A stretch of DNA of 64,000 nucleotides from Rhodanobacter spathiphylli B39. Its GTDB lineage: Bacteria; Pseudomonadota; Gammaproteobacteria; Xanthomonadales; Rhodanobacteraceae. Below are positions 47,853 to 56,700 of this stretch, piece by piece. The notes beneath the pieces were generated by a model. That model made no database searches. It saw only the letters and a program-made list of their open reading frames with translations, and was not told where the DNA came from. Position numbers and translations under genes: made by a program. How positions within the stretch are numbered: position 1 is the first letter of the stretch; each line of letters starts with the position of its first letter. The DNA is taken from the NCBI RefSeq assembly GCF_000264295.1, contig NZ_AJXT01000024.1:17658-81657 (forward strand), written 5' to 3'.

Positions 47853-50800
47853 GTGGGCAAGCTTCTTGCGCTGTTCAAATCCCGCCTGTTCATCACCCTC
47901 GTCGGCTTGCTGCTGCTGTCGTTGCTGATCTGGTTCGGCGGTCCCTACCTCGGCTTCGGCGAGTCGCAGCCGCTGGCCAGCCCGGTGGTCCGCTTGCTGG
48001 TGATCATCGTGATCGTGGTGATCTGGGCGGTCTGGTTGCAGCTGCAACAGATGCGCGTGCGCGGCAAGGCCAGGCAGATGGCCAGCGACCTGAGCGATCA
48101 GGGCACCGCCCAGGCCGGCGGCGAGCGTGACGACCGCTCCGCCAACGAGCGGGCGCAGTTGCAGAACCGCTTCCAGGAGGCGGTGGAAACCCTGCGCAAG
48201 AATCGCAGCGGTGGAACCAATCTCTACGCGCTGCCCTGGTATGTGGTGATCGGGCCGCCGGGGTCCGGCAAGAGCACGCTGCTGCAGAACTCGGGCCTCA
48301 ACTTCCCGCTGTCGAACAAGTTCGGCAAGGAAGCGATCCGCGGCGTTGGCGGCACGCGCAATTGCGACTGGTGGTTCACCGACGAGGCGGTATTCCTCGA
48401 CACTGCCGGCCGCTACACCACCCAGGACTCCGACCGCGGCGCCGATGCATCGGCCTGGACCGAGTTCCTGAACCTGTTGCGCAAGTACCGCAAGCGCCGC
48501 CCGATCAACGGCGTGATCGTGGCGATGAGCCTGTCCGATCTGCTGACCCTGGATGCGAATGGCCGCCAGCAGCACATCCAGGCGGTTCGCCAGCGCCTGG
48601 ACGAACTGGCCAAGCACCTGCGCATCGGCGTGCCGGCCTATCTGGTGTTCACCAAGTGCGACCTGGTCGCCGGCTTCACCGAGTTCTTCGACGACCTCAA
48701 TCCCGAGTTGCGCAGCCAGGTCTGGGGCATGTCGTTCGCGGTCGACAAGACCATGGACGGCAGCGCGGCGAAGCAGTTCCTCGAAGAATTCAACCTGCTG
48801 CTGGACCGGCTCAACACGCGCATCCTCGATCGACTGCACGGCGAGCGCGATCGCACCCGGCGCGCGGCCATCCTGTCGTTCCCGCAGCAGCTCGGCGCCT
48901 TGCGCGACATCACGCGGCAGTTCGTCGAAGGCGTGTTCACCGGTCATCAGTACGATGCGCCGTTGCTGCTGCGTGGTGCCTACTTCACTTCGGGCACGCA
49001 GGAAGGCACGCCGATCGACCGCATGATGGGCGCGGTGGCACGCACCTTCGGGCTGGACGCCTCGCGCCTGCACGTGCCTGGCGCCCAGAGCCGCACCTTC
49101 TTCGTCGAACGCCTGCTTCGGGACGTGCTGTTCAAGGAATCCGGCTTTGCCGGCACCAATCCGAAGCTGGAGCGCCAGAAGACCCTGCTGCAGGCGGCCG
49201 CGTACATCGGCGTGCTGCTGGCCTGCGGCCTGCTGATCCTCGGCCTGGCCAGCAGCTACCGGCGCAACGGCGCCTACCTGGGCCAGGTGCAGGCGGCGCT
49301 GCAGAAGTATCCGGCGCAGAGCGACGCTTCGCTGGCGCCGAACCAGCAGGCCTATTTCGCGATGGTGCTGGAGCGGCTGGAGTCGCTGTCCAGCGCGGTG
49401 GATGTCGCCGAGCAGCACAAGGGCGACGTGCCGCTGTCGATGCGTTTCGGCCTGTACCAGGGCAATGCGGTCGGCGACGAAGTGCGTGACGCGTACTATC
49501 GCGAGCTGAACGCGCTGTTGCTGCCTGGCGTGGCTTCGCAGTTCCGGGCCGGCCTGGCCGCGAATGCGGGCGACCCGCAGATGCTCTATTACTACCTCAA
49601 GGGCTACCTGATGCTGGGCCAGCCCGAGCATCTGGATCACGACCAGATCGTGGCGCTGGCGGCTATCGAATGGCGGCGACTGTTCCCGTCCGACCCGGTG
49701 CTGCAGAAGGCGCTGACCAGACATTTCGACGCGCTGGTCGGACACGAGGGGCGGCTGCGCGCGCTGAACCTGGATTCCAGCCTGGTGGAACAGGCGCGCA
49801 ACACGCTGCGCACCGCAGACCTGGCCACGCTGATCTACGGCAACATCAAGCTGAACGCGGACAGCGGTGCGTATCCGCCGCTGCGACTGGACAAGGAGCT
49901 GGGCCTGCTCGGCAACGTCTACCGGCGCAAGAGCGGTGCGCCGCTTTCGGAACCGTTGCCTGCACTGTTCACGCAACCGGTGTTCAAGGATGAAGTCGAC
50001 AAGGGCATCGATCAGGCAGTCACGCAGTTCGCCGCCGACGACTGGGTATTCGGCGCCACCAAGATCGATTCGTTGCAGAAGGCCCGGCTCGCCCAGCAGG
50101 TGCTGGCACTTTACGAGCAGGACTACATCAAGGCCTGGGACGACATCCTGGCGGATCTGGAGCTGCAGCCGATCGGCAACATCCAGGATGCCAGCACGAT
50201 CGCGGCCAAGCTGGCCGGCCCCAACTCGCCGATGAAGCTGCTGCTGAAGGTGGTGAGCGACAACACCCACGACCTGATGCGCGCACCGCCCGCCGATGCG
50301 AAGGACAAGGCCGAGGACGTGGCCAAGAAGCTGGCCCAGAAGAAGGCGACCCAGTCCGCCCTGGCGCGCGCGCTCGCCCAGGCCGGCGCCGGGACTGCCG
50401 CGCCGGGTGACGATGCGGCAGCCGCCAAGCCGGGACAGGTGATCAGCGACCACTTCGAGCAGATCAACAAGTTGAGCGAAGGTGGCCCGGGTGCCGCGCC
50501 GATCGATCAGACGCTCAAGGTGCTGGACGATCTCAGCAAGACCTTGCTGACCATGGGCGATTTCAGCTCGGCCGCTGGCCAGCCCAATCCGCAACTGCTG
50601 ATGGCGCAGCAGGCGGCCGGCCAGCTGCCGGCGCCCGCTTCGGGCTGGTTTGCGGCGCTGACCGGCAAGAGCCAGGCGCTGGTGGCCAGCGGCACCAAGG
50701 GCGCGCTCGACGATCAGTACCAGCAGATGGTGGCCAAGGACTGCGCCGACTACACCCGTGGGCGCTATCCGTTCTCGCCGTCCAGCAACAACGATATCCC

Positions 50801-51386
50801 GCTGCAGAATTTCGGCGAGATGTTCGGCTATGGCGGGCGCTTCGACGGCTTCTACAACCAGACCGCGGGCAAGCTGATCGATGCCAGTGGCCGCAACTGG
50901 CAGTGGAAGAGCGGCCCTGGCGCGGTCAGTGGCTCGGCCGGCATGCTGGCGCAACTGCAGGGTGCCGACCGCATCAAGCAGATGTTCTTCCGCAGCGGCA
51001 ACATGCCCGAGGTCGACTTCACCCTGCTTGCGCCCGTGCTCGACCCCGGCATCGGCAAGCTGGTGATCGAGGTCGATGGGCAGAAGTACGAATACCAGTC
51101 CGGTGGCTCGACCACGGCCACCATGAAATGGCCGGGACCGACGCCGGGCCATGTCTCGATCTCGGCCTACGACACGGCTGGAACCCTGCTGACCACCTTC
51201 GACTATCGCGGCGACTGGGCGTTCTTCCGGGCGCTGCAGGCAGCGAATCTGCAGAAGCAGTCCGATCTGCGTTTCGTGGCCAGCTTCAACTTCGGTGGCC
51301 ATGTCGCCAAGGTGACGGTCCAGGCCAACAACCTGAAGAACCCCTTCCTGAGCAACGCGCTGTCCAGTTTCCGGTGCGGAGGCTAG
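47853..51386 (+). CDS. tssM: T6SS inner-membrane protein TssM (IcmF family)
   Basis: A 1177-residue TssM with two N-terminal helices (about 11-30 and 45-65), a cytoplasmic NTPase-like domain with intact Walker A GPPGSGKST (134-142) and DTAGRY as Walker B-like, a third helix (AAAYIGVLLACGLLILGLAS), and a long periplasmic domain ending in the beta-rich TssJ-contacting region. The GTG start at 47853 has SD GGAGG. With TssL it forms the membrane complex. The periplasmic part is full length although no tssJ gene is visible. Confidence 0.96.
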   Translation: MGKLLALFKSRLFITLVGLLLLSLLIWFGGPYLGFGESQPLASPVVRLLVIIVIVVIWAVWLQLQQMRVRGKARQMASDLSDQGTAQAGGERDDRSANERAQLQNRFQEAVETLRKNRSGGTNLYALPWYVVIGPPGSGKSTLLQNSGLNFPLSNKFGKEAIRGVGGTRNCDWWFTDEAVFLDTAGRYTTQDSDRGADASAWTEFLNLLRKYRKRRPINGVIVAMSLSDLLTLDANGRQQHIQAVRQRLDELAKHLRIGVPAYLVFTKCDLVAGFTEFFDDLNPELRSQVWGMSFAVDKTMDGSAAKQFLEEFNLLLDRLNTRILDRLHGERDRTRRAAILSFPQQLGALRDITRQFVEGVFTGHQYDAPLLLRGAYFTSGTQEGTPIDRMMGAVARTFGLDASRLHVPGAQSRTFFVERLLRDVLFKESGFAGTNPKLERQKTLLQAAAYIGVLLACGLLILGLASSYRRNGAYLGQVQAALQKYPAQSDASLAPNQQAYFAMVLERLESLSSAVDVAEQHKGDVPLSMRFGLYQGNAVGDEVRDAYYRELNALLLPGVASQFRAGLAANAGDPQMLYYYLKGYLMLGQPEHLDHDQIVALAAIEWRRLFPSDPVLQKALTRHFDALVGHEGRLRALNLDSSLVEQARNTLRTADLATLIYGNIKLNADSGAYPPLRLDKELGLLGNVYRRKSGAPLSEPLPALFTQPVFKDEVDKGIDQAVTQFAADDWVFGATKIDSLQKARLAQQVLALYEQDYIKAWDDILADLELQPIGNIQDASTIAAKLAGPNSPMKLLLKVVSDNTHDLMRAPPADAKDKAEDVAKKLAQKKATQSALARALAQAGAGTAAPGDDAAAAKPGQVISDHFEQINKLSEGGPGAAPIDQTLKVLDDLSKTLLTMGDFSSAAGQPNPQLLMAQQAAGQLPAPASGWFAALTGKSQALVASGTKGALDDQYQQMVAKDCADYTRGRYPFSPSSNNDIPLQNFGEMFGYGGRFDGFYNQTAGKLIDASGRNWQWKSGPGAVSGSAGMLAQLQGADRIKQMFFRSGNMPEVDFTLLAPVLDPGIGKLVIEVDGQKYEYQSGGSTTATMKWPGPTPGHVSISAYDTAGTLLTTFDYRGDWAFFRALQAANLQKQSDLRFVASFNFGGHVAKVTVQANNLKNPFLSNALSSFRCGG

Positions 51387-51390
51387 AGGC

Positions 51391-53049
51391 ATGCCGACTT
51401 CCGCCGCGGGCTTTTTCGGAAAGCTGCCTTGCGCGGGAGACTTCGTGCAGCGCCGGCTGCCATCGGCTTTCGTCGATGTCTGGGACAGGCACTTCGAGGA
51501 GGCGGTGGCGGCCAGCCGTGCCGAACTGGGCAGCGGCTGGCACGACGCCTACCACGCCAGTCCGGTGTGGCGCTTTCTCTTCGCCCCGGGGGTGTGCGGT
51601 GATTCCGCCTGGTTCGGGATCATGGGGCCGGGCGTGGATCGGGTGGGGCGCTGCTTCCCGATGGTCATCGCCGCTCCGCTCGGCGTGGACATCGCCTCAG
51701 GCACCCGCGCGCTGACCGAGGCGAAAGCCTGGTCAGACGCGGCCGAGCAGGTGCATGCGATGGCGCAGTGCGACGCCCGCATCAGCGTGGAGGCGTTCGA
51801 CGAGCAGGTGGCAGCCCTGGGTGATCCGCTGGCGCGGGCGTCGTCGCCGGCCCCCACGTCGCTGCGCGACGTCGACTGGAATCGCGCGGCACACTGGCGC
51901 CTGCCCCTCGGCGGGGCCTCCTCGCCGGAGCCGTTCCTGGGAGAAGTGTGGGAGCGTCTGGCCGCCGTCCCGGGTCCCTGGTGCCTGTGGTGGACGGCAG
52001 GCAGCGAACGTGTTCCGGCGTGTGTGCTGGCCACCCGCGGATTGCCGGCGGCATCCGCCTACGTGACCTTCCTGGACGCACAACATGGCGCCGCGGCGTG
52101 GCAATCGCCGATGACTTTCGAACGATCGGTGCCGCGCGTGGCAGCGGTGTCGGGACGCGCGGACAGCCTGCTCGACGACCTGATGGCGGCGGCGCCGGCC
52201 ATTCCGGAGTCGGCCATCCCGGTGTCGGCCATGCCGTCACCACCGCCGACACCTTCCAGCGCATGGCTGCCCGATGATCCGGATCTGCTGGCCGACCTCG
52301 TCGGGACGTCCGAAGCGGCGACCTCGGTGCCGCCGCTCCCGTCCGTTGCCCCGGTGGCGGCCCAGGTAACCTCAGCCGGGGAAGGTGAGGTTGTCGCGGC
52401 CGTCACCGTGGTGGAACGAACGGACTGCGGACTGACTGTGCTGTCGGCCGAGGTCGGCACGGCCGATTCTCGCCAGCGTGCCGTCGGCGAAGTGTCCGGG
52501 ATCATCCGCACGATGTCGTGCAGCGACCTGATCGGCGGCATGCATTCGCTGCGCAGACAGTTGCTGATGCTCAACCCGCCGTTGCGCCGGGCCAGCGAGG
52601 ACCTGATCGATCCGGTACTGGAGGACTGCGCGGTGATTGCCGCTCACGTGGTGGCGGGGCAGGCCGGCTTGCTGCGAATTGGCGCCGCAGGCGCCTGGCA
52701 CTGGCGCCATGGACGCGTGCAGCCGCTGTTCGCGCAGGCCGACGACCCCCTGCCCGGTGGCGCGGACGACGGCGAGTTCGACGATCTGCTGTTCAGCAGC
52801 GTGGTACCCGGCGTTCCCGGGCTGGGCGCGTCCGAGCAGCCCCTTTGCGGAGAAGTCCGCTGCGAGCTCGTTGCGGGTGATCGCCTGTTGCTGATGGCGG
52901 GCGAGCCCCTGTTGAACCTGTCACCGGACGTCGTGGCCAGCCATCTCGCGCTGCCTGTCGACGAAGCACGCCCGCGGCTGGCGAATGCCGCGGGACTGGG
53001 CGTGGATGCGGCAAGGTGGCCGCTGACGATCATCGAGGTTGGTGCATGA
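51391..53049 (+). CDS. tagF: TagF fused to a degenerate PP2C-like domain
   Basis: A 552-residue protein. Residues about 1-200 are TagF (AAGFFGKLPCAGDFVQRRLP, PVWRFLFAPGVCG, ESPG-like GPGVDRVGRCFPM), a post-translational repressor that acts on Fha. A low-complexity Pro/Ala linker (about 265-325) follows. Residues about 330-552 align segment by segment with the neighbouring PppA phosphatase, but metal ligands are lost: ADGLGGH becomes SAEVGTA, GDSRVY becomes GAAGAW (about 431-436) and CSDG becomes MAGE. This is a pseudophosphatase domain by sequence. Its stop overlaps pppA by ATGA. Confidence 0.88.
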   Translation: MPTSAAGFFGKLPCAGDFVQRRLPSAFVDVWDRHFEEAVAASRAELGSGWHDAYHASPVWRFLFAPGVCGDSAWFGIMGPGVDRVGRCFPMVIAAPLGVDIASGTRALTEAKAWSDAAEQVHAMAQCDARISVEAFDEQVAALGDPLARASSPAPTSLRDVDWNRAAHWRLPLGGASSPEPFLGEVWERLAAVPGPWCLWWTAGSERVPACVLATRGLPAASAYVTFLDAQHGAAAWQSPMTFERSVPRVAAVSGRADSLLDDLMAAAPAIPESAIPVSAMPSPPPTPSSAWLPDDPDLLADLVGTSEAATSVPPLPSVAPVAAQVTSAGEGEVVAAVTVVERTDCGLTVLSAEVGTADSRQRAVGEVSGIIRTMSCSDLIGGMHSLRRQLLMLNPPLRRASEDLIDPVLEDCAVIAAHVVAGQAGLLRIGAAGAWHWRHGRVQPLFAQADDPLPGGADDGEFDDLLFSSVVPGVPGLGASEQPLCGEVRCELVAGDRLLLMAGEPLLNLSPDVVASHLALPVDEARPRLANAAGLGVDAARWPLTIIEVGA

Positions 53050-53765
53050 TGACCCGCTATGTTTCGGCCGGACGCACGGTGACCGGAAAGGTGCGCAAGC
53101 ACAACGAAGACTCCATTCTCGTGCGCGACGAAGTCGGCCTGTGGGTTGTCGCCGACGGACTGGGCGGCCATTCGGCAGGCGACTACGCCAGCTCGATGAT
53201 CGTCGAACGCCTCGGCGCCTTGCCCCGTTCCGGCAGCGCCCTGGATTTCATCGAAGCGATCGAGGACACGCTCTCCCAGGTCAATGCCGAACTGTTGCAG
53301 ACCGCCGCCGCGCGAGGGGTCGACCTGATCGGCTCCACCGTCGTGGTGCTGGTGCATGACGGCGACTACATGCTGTGCGGATGGGTGGGGGACAGCCGCG
53401 TCTACTGTTTCGAGGACGGCCAGCTGCGTCAGATCACCCGCGATCACGTGCATGGCGGCGACGATGATGTCACCCATTTTGGCGCTCCTGCGACGCCGGC
53501 GCAGGCAGGCTCCGGCGTGCTCACGCGCGCGGTGGGCGCGGAGGAACGCCTGTTCGTCGACTGGGTCGTGGCGGGCAATCGGCCCGGCATGGGCTTCGTG
53601 CTTTGCTCTGACGGCATCAACAAGGAAATGTCCGATGCCGAACTTGACGACGAATGCCGTCGCCACCCGCAACCGCAGGATCTCGTCGCCAGCCTGTTCG
53701 ACCTGGCGATGAGTCGCGCCGGAAGGGACAACATCTCGGCCGTCGTCGTTCGCATCCAAGAATGA
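53046..53765 (+). CDS. pppA: PP2C-family phosphatase PppA of the T6SS control pathway
   Basis: A 239-residue PP2C Ser/Thr phosphatase with all metal-site motifs: RKHNEDSILV, VVADGLGGHSAGD, GSTVVVL, GWVGDSRVYCF, VLCSDGINKEMSD and GRDNISAVVV. In the Fha/PpkA/PppA pathway it removes phosphate from Fha and turns the secretion machine off. The start overlaps the tagF stop; the second ATG at 53049 is also possible. 16 bp before ppkA. Confidence 0.95.
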   Translation: MMTRYVSAGRTVTGKVRKHNEDSILVRDEVGLWVVADGLGGHSAGDYASSMIVERLGALPRSGSALDFIEAIEDTLSQVNAELLQTAAARGVDLIGSTVVVLVHDGDYMLCGWVGDSRVYCFEDGQLRQITRDHVHGGDDDVTHFGAPATPAQAGSGVLTRAVGAEERLFVDWVVAGNRPGMGFVLCSDGINKEMSDAELDDECRRHPQPQDLVASLFDLAMSRAGRDNISAVVVRIQE

Positions 53766-53781
53766 AGAAAAACCCCCACTC

Positions 53782-56700
53782 ATGAATTCCATAGCCGAAC
53801 TGGTCTCCGCTTACCAGGCCGACAAGCTCAAGCTTGCCGCCCTGTTCGACGCACTCGGTGCGCGCGGGGCCGTGTCCGAGGCGCAACACCATGCCGAACA
53901 GGAATGGCTCGAACAGCAGCGTGACGCCGGTGCGCTCGATCCGATGGTGGCCAAGGCCCTGTTGGCCAAGCTGGCATCCGTGCAGGCTCCCCCGGCAGGC
54001 GCGTCGCATGACGATGACGTTACCCAGGTAAAGCCCGCCACGCAGCGCCCCGCGCCGAGCGCTCCGGCCGCTCCGCCGAGCGGAGTCGGCAGTGACGACG
54101 CGACCCGGGTGCAACCCGCTTCCCGTCCGCCAGCTCCGCCGCCGGATGATGTCACCGTGGTCAAGCCGGCCTCGCGTCCGGTCCGGCCACCGGCGGCGGA
54201 CGATGAAGCCACCATGGTGAAACCGGCCTCGGCTGCGCCACGCGAACCGACTGAAGGTCAGACCGTCGGGGCGACCGGCACGCAGGGCACCCGTCAGGGG
54301 ATGACCGGCACGAGTTCCAGCATGAGCAGTTCCAGCTGGAACCATATCGCCGAAGGCGATGCGTCTGACTTCGTCACCGTCGGCTCGCTGCTCAAGGGAC
54401 GTTTCTACCTCGAGAAGGAGATCGGCCGCGGCGGCATGGGCGTGGTGTTCAAGGCCCGCGACGAGCGCAAGGTGGAAGCCCGTGACCGCGACCCCTACGT
54501 CGCCGTCAAGATCCTGAACGACGAATTTCGCCGCCATCCCGACTCGCTGATCTCGTTGCAGCGCGAGTCGCGCCGCTCGCAACAGCTGGCGCACGACAAC
54601 ATCGTGCGCGTCTACGATTTCGACAAGGATCGCACCATCGTCTTCATGACGATGGAGTACGTCGACGGCTCCGATCTCAAGCAGCTGATTCGCGAGAAGG
54701 CCTACAACGGCATGCCGCTGGCGCAAGCCCGGCCGCTGATCGAAGGCATGGCGCGGGCGCTCACGCGCGCCCACTCGGCCGGCGTGGTCCATTCGGACTT
54801 CAAGCCGGCCAACGTCATGGTCACACGCGAAGGCGTGCCGAAGGTATTCGACTTCGGCATTGCCCGCGCCGGCAAGCACATGGGCGATGCCGTCGGCGAA
54901 CAGACCGTATTCGACGCCGGTACGCTGGGCGCGCTCACCCCGGCCTACGCCAGCCTGGAGATGATCCGGGGTGAGGACCCGGTTCCCAGCGATGATGTCT
55001 ACGCACTGGGTTGCGTGACGTTCGAACTGCTCACCGGCAAGCATCCGTACGACAAGGCCAGCGCCGAAGTGGCGATGAAGGAAGGCCGCAAGCCGCCACC
55101 GGTGAAGGGGCTGACCAAGCACCAGTACAAGACGCTCTGTGCCAGCGTCGCCTTCACCAAGGCGCAGCGCCTGAAGAGCGCCAACGAGCTGATCGAAGGC
55201 CTGCGCGACGTGGGCGCGCGTGAACGCGCACTGCCGTATCTGCTGTACGGCGTGCCGGCCATTCTGGTCATTGCCGGCGGCGCCTGGGCATGGACGACCT
55301 ACCAGCGCAATCATCATCTGGCCGAAGTGATCGCCCGCTTCACCATGACGCGCGCCGACCACTACGCGGATGAGGGTCAGGCCCTGCAGGCCCTCGACAC
55401 CCTGAACGACGACGATCGCAAGCGTACGATCATCGATCAGGGCGAATTGATCCAGAGCTACCTGCTCGGCCGCATCGACGCCTACTGGAATCCCGCCAGG
55501 GATCGTTACGACTATGCCGGCACCCAGAAGGTGTTCAAGCTGCGCGACGACCTCAAGCTCTACTCGCCAGCGCTGGACATCAAGCGCACCGAGGTGGAGA
55601 AGCAGCGCAACGACCTGCTCAACTCGCTCGACACCAAACTGACCGACCAGATCGGCGCCGACGCGATCTTCGAGAACCAGCCGGACAACGTCGTCACCAC
55701 GCTGACTCGCATCCGCGCGATCGATCCGAACAGTGCCCTGTTGAAAAATGCCGAGCTGGAGCTGAAGTACGACACCGCCATCGGCAAGTCGATCGACGCA
55801 GGGCGTGTCGACGAGGCAACCGTCGAACTCAAGCTGGCGAGCAGCCTGTTCCCCGATTCGGCGAGACTGAAGCAGCGCAGCGCGCAGCTCGACGAAATCG
55901 GCAAGGCGCTGGCGGCCCAACGACTGCAGGAGCAGAAGGCGCAGGCGCTGCAACAGCAGCGGGAGCAGGGCCTGCAGACGCTGACCGCCTTGCTGGACCA
56001 GCCAGTCAGCGCCGATGACTGGCGCGCCAAGGCAGCCACGGCCTATCACGATGCGGCCAGCCTGCTGGGAGACGATCCGCGACTGGCGGCGCAGACGGCC
56101 CGCCTGAAAGACGTCCTGGCCGCCCAGGCGAAAGAACGGCAGGGTGCCGGCGACCTGCCGGGCGCCATCAGCATTGCCGGCTTCGGCATCGACCTGTTCC
56201 CGGGCGACGCCAGCCTCACGGCGACGCGACAGGCCCTGCTGGAACAGCAGAACCAGCTGGCGCAGAAGGCTGCCAGCGAAGCGCAACGCACCGCGTTGGC
56301 GAAGAGCCGGGTAACCGACCTGCTCGCCAATCCCCAGGCCACGGTGGTCTGGCTGCAGGACGTCAGGAGCGCCCTGAATACCGCGCGCACCCAGATCGGC
56401 GCGGATTCTCCGGACTACGCGGCAGTGAAGGCGCAGGCCGATGCCGGCCTGATCAAGCTGGCGCGCGACCAGATCGCCGGTGGCAACCTGGATGCGGCCG
56501 AGCGGGTCGGCCAGGCCGGCCAGCAGATCGATCCCGCGGAAGCCGGCTTCGCCAGGGTGCTGGCCGACGTGGCCGCTTCCCGTTCGGCGGCGCAGCAGAA
56601 GACCTTGCAGCAGCAGGCTCAGGCACTTGCCGACGCGCGCACCACGCTGGCCAGCCTGGGTGCCAAGCCGACGCTGACACCTGACTGGCAGCGTGACGTG

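Noticed and set aside
47829..51392. Nearly 1190-codon open frame on the minus strand opposite tssM, and similar long frames opposite tssF, clpV and ppkA
   Set aside because: Composition is Arg/Gln/Leu/Val-rich with no motif; the opposite strand holds intact T6SS genes with correct motifs and SD sites. Typical of high-GC DNA.
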